DNA from: Calothrix sp. PCC 7716
Lineage (GTDB): Bacteria; Cyanobacteriota; Cyanobacteriia; Cyanobacteriales; Nostocaceae
Reading direction: 5' to 3'
NCBI RefSeq assembly: GCF_019977735.1
Contig: NZ_AP025018.1
Span: 7,506,580-7,570,579, forward strand
DNA length: 64,000 nucleotides
Position numbers and translations under genes: made by a program. Of the stretch, positions 26,741-35,650 are shown one piece after another. The notes under the pieces were generated by a model. The model was not told the origin of the DNA. It saw only the letters and a program-made list of their open reading frames with translations, and did not search any database. Within the stretch, counting starts at the first letter, position 1; each line of letters opens with the position of its first letter.

Positions 26741-27619
26741 TTATCTACCTGCAACAGCATCATGTAACAGCAATAAGCCGTACTCTTCCCCGGTTGGCAC
26801 AAATCCAATGGCTTCATAAGCGGATTGGGCAGCTATGTTGTTTTTGGGAGTAAATAAAATAGCTTGCGTTACTCCAGTAGAGCGCGCGTGTAATAATGCA
26901 CCAGCTACAACACATTTTGCATATCCATTACCACGCATGTCGGGAGGTGTCCAAACTCCACCGATTTGAACAATATCAGGTAGTTGAGCATTGAAAGTAC
27001 AGTAAGAAACAGGCTTGTGTTCTTTAATCAAACAAAAATGAACTTTGTCAGCTTGGCGCCGTTGTACAGTTTGTTGACATTCAGATAGTAACTTTGGAGT
27101 CTCTATTTGCCCTAACGCTTCCACACAAAAAGCAGCACACCACTCACTAAGCAACTGTAACTCAGAAGATTCGGGCAACCGACAGAGAACTTCTCCATTT
27201 GTTAAGGCGCCAGGAATATTTAAGTTGCTGAGGGGTAGAGAAAATAAAATTTCTCGCTCGGCAAGGCAAATCTGTGCTTCTTTAAGCTCTAGGATATCTC
27301 TTGTAGCTTCAACTTGATTTGCAGACCCACTAATTCCAGAAATGAATCTACCAGACTGGGCTACAGCAGCTTTAACCACTGCCTCAAGGTATACAGGAGC
27401 TTGGGGAATTACCATCCCATTCCAGTAATGCGCGGCAACTGCGATAATTTGTCTCGAATCAATAGCTGCAACATATGTACCCTGAAATCTTTCGCCATTA
27501 TCCTGCAACCCAACCACGCGTGAGTTTGACCGCAGGAACATTGAGGTACTAGCATGTTGTACTAAAAACGTCTCAAGAGCCTCTTCATCACCAGGTTTTA
27601 GAGTCCGAATCGTAGGCAT
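26741..27619 (-). CDS. GNAT N-acetyltransferase, longer form
   Basis: The 292-residue product begins MPTIRTLKPGDEEALETFLV, the first strand and helix of a GNAT fold. Its clearest acetyl-CoA site is in the C-terminal half: GGVWTPPDMRGNGYAKCVVA with the RGNGYA loop, then NNIAAQSAYEAIGFVPTGEE. The length suggests a degenerate N-terminal GNAT half fused to an active C-terminal half. It diverges from the aspartoacylase-like gene, with about 80 bases between the starts, and heads the run of three acetyltransferase genes. Co-regulation with the divergent hydrolase is plausible. Confidence 0.85.
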   Translation of the reverse strand: MPTIRTLKPGDEEALETFLVQHASTSMFLRSNSRVVGLQDNGERFQGTYVAAIDSRQIIAVAAHYWNGMVIPQAPVYLEAVVKAAVAQSGRFISGISGSANQVEATRDILELKEAQICLAEREILFSLPLSNLNIPGALTNGEVLCRLPESSELQLLSEWCAAFCVEALGQIETPKLLSECQQTVQRRQADKVHFCLIKEHKPVSYCTFNAQLPDIVQIGGVWTPPDMRGNGYAKCVVAGALLHARSTGVTQAILFTPKNNIAAQSAYEAIGFVPTGEEYGLLLLHDAVAGR

Positions 27620-27700
27620 CTACAATATCCAAGAGCAGTTTATTGTATTACATTATAATACATAGAATGAGCATATCCATTACCAGTTGGAGAGCCAATA

Positions 27701-28597
27701 ATGAAGAGTAACAGCAAGCTAAATCGAGTGTTGATTGTAGGTGGAACTCATGGAAACGAGTTTACTGGAGCATATTTGATCAAAAAATTCCAACAGTTCC
27801 CTGAGCTAATTCGTCGATCCAGTTTTGAAACACTAACGTTGTTTGCTAATCCCAAAGCATTTACAGCAGTAAGACGATACATTGATCGAGATTTAAATCA
27901 TTGCTTTTCTCGCCTTGATTTACAGGATACAACACTTTCTTTTTACGAGGATTTACGAGCTAAAGAGATTGACCAAATGTTTGGCCACAATAGTGAAAAT
28001 CCGATTGATTTTATTTTTGATGTACATAGTACAACCACCAACATGGGCTTAACGCTTATTGTGGATAATGATGATTCCTTCAGTTTAAAACTAGCTGCCT
28101 ACCTAAGTTCTATTAATTCTGAAATCAAAGTTTATAGTTTTGGAAACTTATATCCTAGTCCAAATCTTCTTCCATTACGCGCGCTTGCCAAGTCGAGTGT
28201 TTGTGTTGAGGTTGGTGCTGTTGCTCAAGGTGTTTTGAATGCTGACATTTTTTTGAAAACAGAAGCCCTAGTTTACGCAATTTTAGATTATTTGGAAAAG
28301 TATAATAGAGGAGAAATTTTATCTCAAGAAAATACACTCATCCTCTACGAATATATAGAAGCAGTTTATTTTCCAAGAAACGAACACGGAGAAATTCAGG
28401 CAATGATTCATCCTCAACTGGAATTCAAAGATTATCAAGCGTTGCATCCTGATGACCCAATGTTATTGACATTGGATGGTAAAATAATTCCTTATAAAGG
28501 AGACTCTACTGTCTATCCAACTTTTATCAATGAAGCAGCTCACTACGAAAAAGGTATAGCAATGTGTTTAACCCAAAAGCATCAAATTACAATTTAG
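27701..28597 (+). CDS. Aspartoacylase / succinylglutamate desuccinylase family hydrolase
   Basis: The 298-residue product carries the zinc-carboxypeptidase-type motif GGTHGNEFTG near residues 14-23 (His and Glu zinc ligands), NPKAF, RYIDRDLNHCF, and DVHSTTTN near 110 supplying the next histidine. This is the pattern of aspartoacylases, which split N-acetylaspartate into aspartate and acetate. Length fits the family (about 300). A purine-rich ribosome binding site (GGAGAG) precedes the ATG. Its divergent neighbours are three GNAT acetyltransferases, so acetylation and deacetylation of the same or related amines may be linked here. Confidence 0.88.
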   Translation: MKSNSKLNRVLIVGGTHGNEFTGAYLIKKFQQFPELIRRSSFETLTLFANPKAFTAVRRYIDRDLNHCFSRLDLQDTTLSFYEDLRAKEIDQMFGHNSENPIDFIFDVHSTTTNMGLTLIVDNDDSFSLKLAAYLSSINSEIKVYSFGNLYPSPNLLPLRALAKSSVCVEVGAVAQGVLNADIFLKTEALVYAILDYLEKYNRGEILSQENTLILYEYIEAVYFPRNEHGEIQAMIHPQLEFKDYQALHPDDPMLLTLDGKIIPYKGDSTVYPTFINEAAHYEKGIAMCLTQKHQITI

Positions 28598-28694
28598 ACG
28601 ATTCTGATCAAAAATTTACCTTATTAAATTAAGTATCATATCCAAAACTAAGAGAACGAATCACTATAATTACAACTAGATTACTTGGAGGATT

Positions 28695-29048
28695 ATGATG
28701 CCAGATTGGAATTCAATCGAAAAATCATTTTTACGTATCAGTCGCAAAAAGCAACTGGGTGAGCTTGCATCGTCTTTATCACGTTTTAAAGGATGGTTAC
28801 TTTTGGGAAGTGCAAACCGTGAGGTCGCTTCGGTTATCCTCGACGAAAGTATACTATACGTCTCGTTACTTATGAAAGAAGGTATGGATTCAGAATTCCA
28901 TGAACTTCATTCAACACTACTTGCTTGGCACCATAACTGGTCAACTATCACGGAACAAGAAGCAGAATTAATAAAAATTGCAGAAATTAGCGCAATAGAG
29001 AGCGAAAAAGTATTAGAAATGTCAGGTTTGCTCGAACTTGTAAAATAG
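28695..29048 (+). CDS. Hypothetical helical protein, 117 residues
   Basis: A strong ribosome binding site (GGAGG) precedes ATGATG at 28695, supporting the start. The product is mostly helical and soluble (WNSIEKSFLRISRKKQLGEL, then a second half with EQEAELIKIAEISAIESEKV). No domain is recognised. It follows the aspartoacylase-like gene by about 100 bases on the same strand and converges with the plasmid DNA-binding gene at 29109. Confidence 0.7.
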   Translation: MMPDWNSIEKSFLRISRKKQLGELASSLSRFKGWLLLGSANREVASVILDESILYVSLLMKEGMDSEFHELHSTLLAWHHNWSTITEQEAELIKIAEISAIESEKVLEMSGLLELVK

Positions 29049-29108
29049 AAACTGTTGCCACAGGTGCCTGAAATTAAAGTATCCAGATACTTTGGTAGGT
29101 GCCCATTC

Positions 29109-30023
29109 TTACCTAACCCCGTAAGCTTTCTCAATTAAAGCTAGTACTTCCTCTTGCACTGGGGTTAAAGGTTTGGTTCTCTTCCCCATTGCTTGGAGTA
29201 TAGACCGTTCAATATCATCTATTTTATCGATGCTGTTAAGGTGCCGCAGCCGCTTACACAACTCTTGCATTGCTGCGGTATCATCTTCTAATAATTCTAA
29301 ACTCTTAAGATTTTCCGGCTTTACCATATATTCTCCATCCCAAGTCATAATAGAACAGCTATACTCATTTACATTACTAATAATACACCAATGACCGCTT
29401 TTACCTTTTAATTCTGGGTTATCTTTAGGAATGATTATACAAACTTCGCCTTCCGAGTAGGGTATAGGAATTTTCGTCCGTTCTCGTATCTTATCTACAA
29501 TGCTTTTAACGACCTGATTAGACGGTACTTTATTACCCGCAGCTTCTACCGCTTGGCACCAACACTCCCGTTGTTCTGATGGTTCCAGCTTTGCAAGGGG
29601 TCTAACTTGGTATTCGTTCGTTGGCAAAATATGAGAACGATTCGTTCTCATTTCTGGAGTTGAGTTTTGAGAACAATCTACTTCAATTAGGTTATCTACT
29701 ATCTGCGAACCTGCAATCAAGTAGTCAACATGGCGCCTTGTAAATGCGAACCTTTCACGGCAGTATTCATCAAAACTCTTGTGGGTACTACGATACAGCT
29801 TCTGTCCACGAAGTTGAAACAGCGCTCGGCCTGCTTCATAGAATGCTCTTTCAACCAGTTTCTCTAGACGGTCACGCTCTCGCTGTTCGTCATACGAGAG
29901 TTCAGATGCGCCTACAATCTCAGTCTCAACAGGTTGATTATCATTGTTGGTTTTGTATGGTGTTCCAGACTCTCTAACTCTGAGTGTGGCACCTGCACCC
30001 TTGGTTTGATAACTTGCGGCCAT
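29109..30023 (-). CDS. Plasmid-associated DNA-binding-like protein, 304 residues
   Basis: The central part contains YEAGRALFQLRGQKLYRSTH followed by KSFDEYCRERFAFTRRHVDY and LIAGSQIVDNL, a helix-turn-helix-like arrangement (FAFTRRHVDYLI) found in proteins of cyanobacterial plasmids. The C-terminal part (KIPIPYSEGEVCIIIPKDNP ... GHWCIISNVNEYSCSIMTWD) resembles a small beta domain. I do not recognise a named family; a KorB/ParB-type regulator is one possibility. It diverges from the ribbon-helix-helix gene at 30162, so autoregulation at the shared 140-base intergenic region is plausible. Confidence 0.6.
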   Translation of the reverse strand: MAASYQTKGAGATLRVRESGTPYKTNNDNQPVETEIVGASELSYDEQRERDRLEKLVERAFYEAGRALFQLRGQKLYRSTHKSFDEYCRERFAFTRRHVDYLIAGSQIVDNLIEVDCSQNSTPEMRTNRSHILPTNEYQVRPLAKLEPSEQRECWCQAVEAAGNKVPSNQVVKSIVDKIRERTKIPIPYSEGEVCIIIPKDNPELKGKSGHWCIISNVNEYSCSIMTWDGEYMVKPENLKSLELLEDDTAAMQELCKRLRHLNSIDKIDDIERSILQAMGKRTKPLTPVQEEVLALIEKAYGVR

Positions 30024-30161
30024 AAATTCTTACGGTTAAATCTTGTACCATTAATCTTACTATTAGTAGTGTACAGTTCTATAAAGTGATAATAATTTTG
30101 TAATAAATCTTAAAAGCATTGCAAGATATAATTAGTGCGTATATGTAAGTAGAGAGAGCAT

Positions 30162-30380
30162 ATGGCAAGGGTTGGAGGAAATCCAGATTTCGGAACTAAA
30201 TACAAACTTAATTTTGGTAGGGATGTACCTTTAACAGAGCAAGTCAAAGCAGTGGTATATCCAGAAATCAAAGAAGGATTGAAAAAATTAGCATCCGACA
30301 GGAAATGTACAGTCCCTGATTTAATTCGTGAAGCGCTTGAACAATATTTAGCGCGCGAGCAGGAACGTAATGTAAGTTAA
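30162..30380 (+). CDS. Ribbon-helix-helix (CopG-like) DNA-binding protein
   Basis: The 72-residue product ends in the pattern QVKAVVYPEIKEGLKKLASD, then KCTVPDLIREALEQYLARE, a strand followed by two helices as in CopG/Arc-type repressors. The N-terminal 25 residues are basic and Gly-rich. A GAGAGAG purine stretch lies upstream of the ATG, and a TATAAT box is at about 30126. It is probably a small transcription regulator of itself and of the divergent gene, or half of a toxin-antitoxin pair. No toxin-like partner is evident next to it. Confidence 0.7.
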   Translation: MARVGGNPDFGTKYKLNFGRDVPLTEQVKAVVYPEIKEGLKKLASDRKCTVPDLIREALEQYLAREQERNVS

Positions 30381-30868
30381 CAGATAGCATTTATGGCTGG
30401 CAGTGTATATTAGCTTGGGACATTGTTAAATCGATGCTAATTTTATGTCTAATACAAAACCAGAAAAAACAGACTATATAAAGTGTAGACACTGCGGGAA
30501 TTATGCCCCAATGCATATTGTGGCTAAATATTACTTATCCCTAAACGGGGAACCTATTGCTTCATATTATTACTCTGAACCAGAAGAAGGATATCATTAT
30601 AGTTTGCTGTTATGCCTAGCTTGCAAGGAAGTAACCTTACAGAGATATTATTTACATGAATTCATGGATGAAATGGATGAAGAAAGCATTAAAGTTGAAA
30701 CTATTTATCCGCCAGAGGGATTAAAATTATATCACTTTCCTCATAAAGTTCAACAAGCATACGAAGCAGCACTAAAAGTAAGGGCTATTAATGCTAATGC
30801 ATATGCAACTCTATTAGGATGCATGTTAGAAGTGGTTTGTGAAGACCGTAAAGCACAGGGAAAAAATT

Positions 30869-32304
30869 GGTTCTTCAGTAGTTGTTATGCTAAATTGTTA
30901 AATATAGATGTAAATAATTATTAACTTATTTTAAAAAATATTACAAAAAAGCTTGATGGCATTGACTTGTAAGCCTTATTTATTATTGACTATATATATA
31001 ATTATTGTATTTTAGGGTACATTTACAGTCATGGTCAATAAAAAAGATATAAAAATCTTATCACAAATTCTGGATATAGACGAAGTAAAAGTTATATCGC
31101 ACAGCATTTATAACGAAATTGGAATAATTTTACGAACAGAGCCAATAAAGCTGTATAGTGTATGTCCATCTTGTGGTACGGAAAGCCATAAACTACATCA
31201 AAACCATCGTCATATTATTAAAGATTTACCTTTTGGAGAGAAACCAATTTTTTTAGAAATAAATCGGCGCCAATTTAAATGCAGAATTTGTAAAAAACCC
31301 TTTAGTGAAGAATTTGACTTTGCAAGAAAGAAAAGAACTTATACAAATCGGCTTGCAAATCAAATAATACAAGAAGTTTTAGAAAACGACATACATAGCG
31401 TAGCATCAAAAGGTATAGTTACAACAGAAGAGATAGAAAGAATGTTAAAAGATGCATCTGAAAAACTAAATTTAACAAAACCTAAAAATTTAAAAAGGCT
31501 TGGAATTGATGAAATAGCTTTAAGAAAAGGAAAGGGTAATTACTGTGCAGTGCTAATAGATTTAGATACATCTAAACCAATCGCTATTTTGAACGCGCGT
31601 ACACAAGGAGTAATCGAGGAAGTTCTTATCGGTTGGGGAGTTGAGGTCTTAGAGCAAATTAAAGAAGTGAGTATAGATTTATGGCAAGGGTACAAAAATT
31701 TAGTGATAGAATTAATGCCTAACGTTCAAGTCGTCGCCGATAGATTTCACGTAATGGTGCAAGTAAATAAAGAATTAGACACACAGAGGAAGAGAGAAAA
31801 GTACAAAATAGAGGAATTAATTAAATTAGCAGAAACATCTGAAAAGAAAGATGAGTACGAAAAAATATTAGAAGGTTTGAAAAATAGTAAATATGCTTTA
31901 CTCAAAAATGAAAAGGACTTAAATGAAGAACAAATCAAAAAATTAATTCAAGTTAAAGCTGTATCTCCTACTTTAAAAATGATGCATGAATTAAAGGAAA
32001 AACTTAGAATAATTTTTAATAAAACTAATCATTGGTATCCAGCAGTATTTAAATTAGGTATGTGGCTTTCAAAAGCTAAAACATATTTTCCAAATAGCAA
32101 TAACACTTTTATTCGTTGGTTTGATGAAATTATTGCTTATTTTGATAATGGCACTACTAGCGGCGCCGTTGAAGGTATCAATAATAAAATTAAATTAATT
32201 AAGCGCTCCGCTTATGGGTTTAGAAATTTTGAAAATTTCCGAGTTCGATGCTTATTAGCTTGGCACTTTAATTGTTAGTTTAGCATAACAAGTACTGAAG
32301 AACC
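30869..32304 (+). mobile_element. ISL3-family insertion sequence, complete
   Basis: The 1436-base element is bounded by 26-base terminal inverted repeats starting GGTTCTTCAGTA (25 of 26 match) and flanked by the 8-base direct duplication AAAAAATT (30861-30868 and 32305-32312). Eight-base duplications are characteristic of ISL3 elements. It holds one transposase gene and interrupts a DUF4145 gene. Confidence 0.95.
31031..32278 (+). CDS. ISL3 family transposase
   Basis: The 415-residue product has the N-terminal zinc-finger pair of ISL3 transposases (CPSCGTESHKLHQNHRH and FKCRICKKPF). A DDE catalytic region follows: LGIDEIALRKGKGNY supplies the first Asp, VSIDLWQGYKNL ... VVADRFHVM the second, and SGAVEGINNKIKLIKRSAYG the Glu with the typical GxRNFxNFRxR ending. 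All motifs are present and the frame is intact, so the enzyme may be active. It cuts and pastes the element flanked by the inverted repeats at 30869 and 32304. Confidence 0.95.
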   Translation: MVNKKDIKILSQILDIDEVKVISHSIYNEIGIILRTEPIKLYSVCPSCGTESHKLHQNHRHIIKDLPFGEKPIFLEINRRQFKCRICKKPFSEEFDFARKKRTYTNRLANQIIQEVLENDIHSVASKGIVTTEEIERMLKDASEKLNLTKPKNLKRLGIDEIALRKGKGNYCAVLIDLDTSKPIAILNARTQGVIEEVLIGWGVEVLEQIKEVSIDLWQGYKNLVIELMPNVQVVADRFHVMVQVNKELDTQRKREKYKIEELIKLAETSEKKDEYEKILEGLKNSKYALLKNEKDLNEEQIKKLIQVKAVSPTLKMMHELKEKLRIIFNKTNHWYPAVFKLGMWLSKAKTYFPNSNNTFIRWFDEIIAYFDNGTTSGAVEGINNKIKLIKRSAYGFRNFENFRVRCLLAWHFNC

Positions 32305-32632
32305 AAAAAATTTATATGAGAAGTTTAAATTCTTAGCTGATAAGGGTGAAATTCCAGTCAATTTGGTAGGAGTTGTTGATGGTCTTCGGAAGCTACGGAA
32401 TATTGGCACCCATGAGCCTGTTGAAGGATTGACTAGCGAAGAAATTCCTATTTTAGATAATTTAAGCAAAGCGATTTTAGAATATATTTACATTGCTCCA
32501 CACTTGGCAGAACAAGCAGAAATGCTATTAGAAGATTTAAATAAGAAGAGAAATAAAGGATTTTAACCATTGGTTTACTGTAAAAACTGCCACAAAAGAC
32601 AGTTATTAACAAACTAATGTTCCCGTGTAATG

Positions 32633-32962
32633 TTATTTTAATTTTAGCGAGCCTAGAAAAAAATTTGTTTGTGGAGTATCTAAAATTCCATTATCACTAA
32701 CTTCAAATACAGTAGCAGCCCATATTTCATATAAAATTGATTTATTCATATCAAAAAAAATTATTGACCTTTCTCCTTGGTGCCATTTCCTCTCAGAAAC
32801 ATAGTATTCATAAGCTTCACGTCCATTGAAATTAATCTTATTTTGATATTTCAGCACATATATATTGTTGTCAACCTTCTCGTTGATTGTATATTTTAAC
32901 AGTTCTGTTACATCTCTTTTAGATAATTTTTTGAAGTATTTACTAGTTTTAATGCCATGCAA
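32633..32962 (-). CDS. Hypothetical protein, 109 residues, possibly an N-terminally truncated remnant
   Basis: The product (YFKKLSKRDVTELLKYTINE ... NGREAYEYYVSERKWHQGER ... FFLGSLKLK) is a mixed alpha/beta sequence. Its FxGREAYEY pattern and late strand order resemble the last part of PsbP-like or lipoprotein domains, but it has no signal peptide. The start has no clear ribosome binding site, and the first residues overlap another weak frame, so it may be a fragment of a larger exported protein. Function not assigned. Confidence 0.45.
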   Translation of the reverse strand: MHGIKTSKYFKKLSKRDVTELLKYTINEKVDNNIYVLKYQNKINFNGREAYEYYVSERKWHQGERSIIFFDMNKSILYEIWAATVFEVSDNGILDTPQTNFFLGSLKLK

Positions 32963-33094
32963 TTAGAGTAGAAGGCGCCCTCGTTTATTAGCACCTGCAC
33001 TATACTAATTTTTGTAAATAATTCATGAAATATTAAGTTACAGCAGAGTATATAGCAAAGCAAGCATATAAGATTATTGAGGCTGTATAAAAAA

Positions 33095-33394
33095 ATGTCT
33101 ACTAATAATCGTAGAAGCTTTGAGTTCAGGCGCCGGATCGACAATGTTGTATATCGCTACAACCCTTGTGAACCATTTCAGGGACAATTAGCATGGAAAC
33201 GCGAAGACCTCGACATTTGGGTAACTCTAATTACTGGACGCGGTTGGGTTTGCGTGGACGAGAAGCTCGATATTGTTGGAATTCCTTGGGAAGTTGCTGT
33301 CGCGGAGCAAGAAAGTTCATCTCCACCTGCTGGTATTAAAGCAATTTTTATCGACCACCCTAACTGCATAACCTTCTTGGGAATTGAACTATGA
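33095..33394 (+). CDS. Hypothetical protein, 99 residues, upstream of the nucleosidase
   Basis: From ATG 33095 the product begins MSTNNRRSFEFRRRIDNVVY and continues with a beta-rich part (WKREDLDIWVTLITGRGWVC, VDEKLDIVGIPWEVAVAEQE). No family is recognised. A frame extension of six codons upstream is unlikely to be used. Its stop overlaps the start of the nucleosidase-like gene (ATGA), so the two are translationally coupled and probably act together or share regulation. Confidence 0.65.
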   Translation: MSTNNRRSFEFRRRIDNVVYRYNPCEPFQGQLAWKREDLDIWVTLITGRGWVCVDEKLDIVGIPWEVAVAEQESSSPPAGIKAIFIDHPNCITFLGIEL

Positions 33395-34120
33395 CTATTA
33401 TTGCACCAAATACGAAAATAACTCCTGAATATATAGATAAAAATATAATTTTATCTTGTGGAGAAGATGCAAATGAACTTATTGATTCATTAAAAAATCT
33501 CTCTTTGGAAGGTACAAAAGTACATGAATATAGATGTTATCGATTTTGGAAATATTCAAATTTTTCGCTAATATTGACAGGAATTGGCACTGGTACTTTA
33601 GAACCACTTATTTGGGAAATACTTTTTAATCCAACTATTAAATCCAAAGTTAATAAAATTATTTTGATTGGAACAGCAGGAAAATTACCATTATCAAGTA
33701 AAAAGCTTGGTGATGTTTATATTATAGACCAAGCATATTTAGGAGCTACAGCAGTTGACGATGACTCTATCAAACAACCTCTTACACCAAATTTTTTGGG
33801 TAAATGTGATTTTTCAACAGCTTCGATTGTGTCTACCGATTTTTTCTATGGTTTTTCTGAAAGAGTTATTAGTGGAAATTATCCTAATCAAACGCGAAGA
33901 CTAATTCAGGCAGTTAACCAATATTTTTACACAACTGATGCGCGTAGATATGGAAGTTGCACAGTTTTATCATTTTTGTAACTTATTTGACAATGAAAAT
34001 AACTTGAATTACATAGCTATCAAAGGTGCTGCTAACACAATTGGTAATGCTGAAGAGCAATTAGAAAATTCTTCTATTGTTATTCAAAATGCTATAGAAA
34101 AAGCTATTGCACTTTTATAA
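33391..34120 (+). pseudogene. Nucleoside phosphorylase / MTA-SAH nucleosidase-like gene with a frameshift
   Basis: The first frame (33391-33981) shows the PNP/UDP family core: a Gly-rich beta strand LILTGIGTGTLEP near 60-75, IILIGTAGKLP near 93-103 and later substrate-pocket elements. The expected family ending (VDMEVAQFYHFC ... YIAIKGAAN, the V-x-x-D/M-E-x-A motif that binds ribose, then the IRGxSD-like strand) is found in the next frame at about 33940-34120. A single extra base, or a +1 shift around 33935-33960, is needed to join them into about 240 residues, the normal family length. It is either a recent pseudogene, a programmed shift or a sequencing error. The enzyme would cleave purine nucleosides. 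Confidence 0.75.
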
Positions 34121-34304
34121 ACACAAAGAAAATTTTCTTCTAAAGAAAGAAAATTCTGTTGATTTTTCACGGGATATAGAAGGGGAGAGAAGGTTCGCGA
34201 TTTTTCTCTCTTAACCTAATAACCTAACCCACGGCGCCTATAAATAACATTCGGCGCCTCAATGTAATCTTTATTATTTGCGCGCTTCTTGTAAGCAGGC
34301 GCCT

Positions 34305-34580
34305 TTAGCCAAAGTTGTTATCGATACCTTCTATTGCTGATATTACCGCACGCTTGTACGCATCAGTAGTAATATCAATACCCTCGCAAGCCTGAGCAAG
34401 GATTAACGCTTCCAAACCGTCAATGGCGCCGTTATATGTAGCGAGTGCTTCAAATGTTCCTTCTGATACCGCTTTAGAGTCATCACATTTTAACCCTACA
34501 GAGGTCATTGAACCACTGCCTCCAGGAGTGTACTCAATTTCAATAAACTGATCGATACCAACAGATATAATGTGCTTCAT
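34305..34580 (-). CDS. Hypothetical acidic protein, 91 residues
   Basis: The product begins MKHIISVGIDQFIEIEYTPG and ends in a helical region (GAIDGLEALILAQACEGIDI, then TTDAYKRAVISAIEGID). It is acidic and soluble, with no recognised domain. The coding stretch is flanked by a perfect 12-base inverted repeat containing GGCGCC (AAGCAGGCGCCT at 34294-34305 and its reverse complement at 34587-34598), which may be chance given how common GGCGCC is here. No hairpin leader of the shared type precedes it. Confidence 0.6.
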   Translation of the reverse strand: MKHIISVGIDQFIEIEYTPGGSGSMTSVGLKCDDSKAVSEGTFEALATYNGAIDGLEALILAQACEGIDITTDAYKRAVISAIEGIDNNFG

Positions 34581-34612
34581 AATTGAGGCGCCTGCTTTTG
34601 AGATTCTTTAAA

Positions 34613-35350
34613 TTATTTTTGATGAAAGAACTGAATCAACTTATTTACAGATGGTATATAAATATCAGTAAGGTCACATTCTCCATAGTATACACGCATT
34701 AATACTTGCTCACCGAAGTAACAATGGAGATCTCGATTGCGCCTTAATTGTGCGAGATGCTGACATGCAAAATCAATGCGATCAGCTTCAACAGCAGAAA
34801 TTCCATTTTGTTTCATGACTAAAGCTACCATTTGGCCTGCATTAGATAAGGTACAGGTATTAATTTGCAACAAGTACTCAAATCCATGCTTTTGAAATTG
34901 ATCTTTCAACCACCCAGAATTTTGGATTACTACCCGTGTTCCTGTCTTTAGATAATCCTGAACAACAACAAGATCACCTGAAGAAGTCCACTCAACCCCT
35001 ACAACTCCATCCCCACTAACTTGTGGTAAATCAGGTGGAGTCAGTTTGATAAATTGAGAGCGGATAGGTCGGCGTAATTCTTTATATGTCTTTGCTGGAC
35101 AAAATACGCCATCCTTCTCGTAGTGAATTAACACAGCTTTAAGAAGAGACTCAAAAGCAATGCTGAAAATCACCCAAAAGTTAAGCATTATATATTGACC
35201 TCGCTTAAGCGCGAGACGCTCATGGTAATCGGCTGCTAGCGCAAAGTCTTTTGTTTGAGTTTCAACTAGTAACTCAGTATCTTTCATCTGCTGCCTTGCG
35301 TAATCAAGCAGTTCTACCGCGAAGTTATCAAGTATTTTAATTATTGACAC
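34613..35350 (-). CDS. Hypothetical protein with a possible HEPN motif
   Basis: The 245-residue product is mostly helical and begins MSIIKILDNFAVELLDYARQ. Near the C-terminus it has HLAQLRRNRDLHCYFGEQVL, where R-x4-H matches the signature of HEPN domains, which act as ribonucleases or nucleotidyltransferase partners in many toxin and defence systems. The early helix YIMLNFWVIFSIAFESLLKA is compatible with a HEPN core. The central part (about 100-165) is beta-rich and unrecognised. Assignment to HEPN is an inference from one motif. It sits in the accessory region near a DUF4145 gene and a Zn-ribbon protein. Confidence 0.5.
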   Translation of the reverse strand: MSIIKILDNFAVELLDYARQQMKDTELLVETQTKDFALAADYHERLALKRGQYIMLNFWVIFSIAFESLLKAVLIHYEKDGVFCPAKTYKELRRPIRSQFIKLTPPDLPQVSGDGVVGVEWTSSGDLVVVQDYLKTGTRVVIQNSGWLKDQFQKHGFEYLLQINTCTLSNAGQMVALVMKQNGISAVEADRIDFACQHLAQLRRNRDLHCYFGEQVLMRVYYGECDLTDIYIPSVNKLIQFFHQK

Positions 35351-35650
35351 GTGAAATCTTTCCTTTTACTTATCCTCAGTACTAGAAGGTTCTGGTACAT
35401 AAACTATCACGTTCAAGAAAATGGTTGCTTCATTTGGGAAATTGTTTTTAATTATCGGTTGGACGAATATAGGAGCGCGCTTGTGAAGACTGGCGCCTTT
35501 GAAAAAGCTACTCCAGATAGTCCAACATTTGTGGTATACGCAAACGAATGTAATCCTTTAACAATAAAAATGTGGCGCTGTAAGCGTGCCTCATAAGCGC
35601 AATATTCAATGGCGCCTAGCTCATGTGTTTTATTTTTATTGCGCTTCTTA
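35351..35650. other. Intergenic, possible short gene not supported
   Basis: About 300 bases between the HEPN-like and Zn-ribbon genes. A forward frame (to 35596) encodes an 81-residue product with one plausible stretch (GAFEKATPDSPTFVVYANEC), but it lacks a good start and ribosome binding site. I cannot decide whether it is a gene remnant. Three GGCGCC/GCGCGC palindromes lie here. Confidence 0.35.

Larger units (their letters stand above)
30445..32566 (+). pseudogene. DUF4145 protein gene split by an ISL3 element
   Basis: The N-terminal part (30445-30868) carries a zinc-ribbon start (CRHCGNYAP) with a second pair (CLACKE), and continues to EDRKAQGKN. The C-terminal part (32313-32566) continues with LYEKFKFLADKGEIP and ends LEDLNKKRNKGF. 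Removing the element and one copy of the 8-base target duplication restores one frame of 225 residues with DUF4145 features (GVVDGLRKLRNIGTHEP is the typical late motif). DUF4145 proteins often occur in defence and restriction loci. The gene is inactive here unless the element leaves. Both halves retain clean frames, so the insertion looks recent. Confidence 0.88.
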
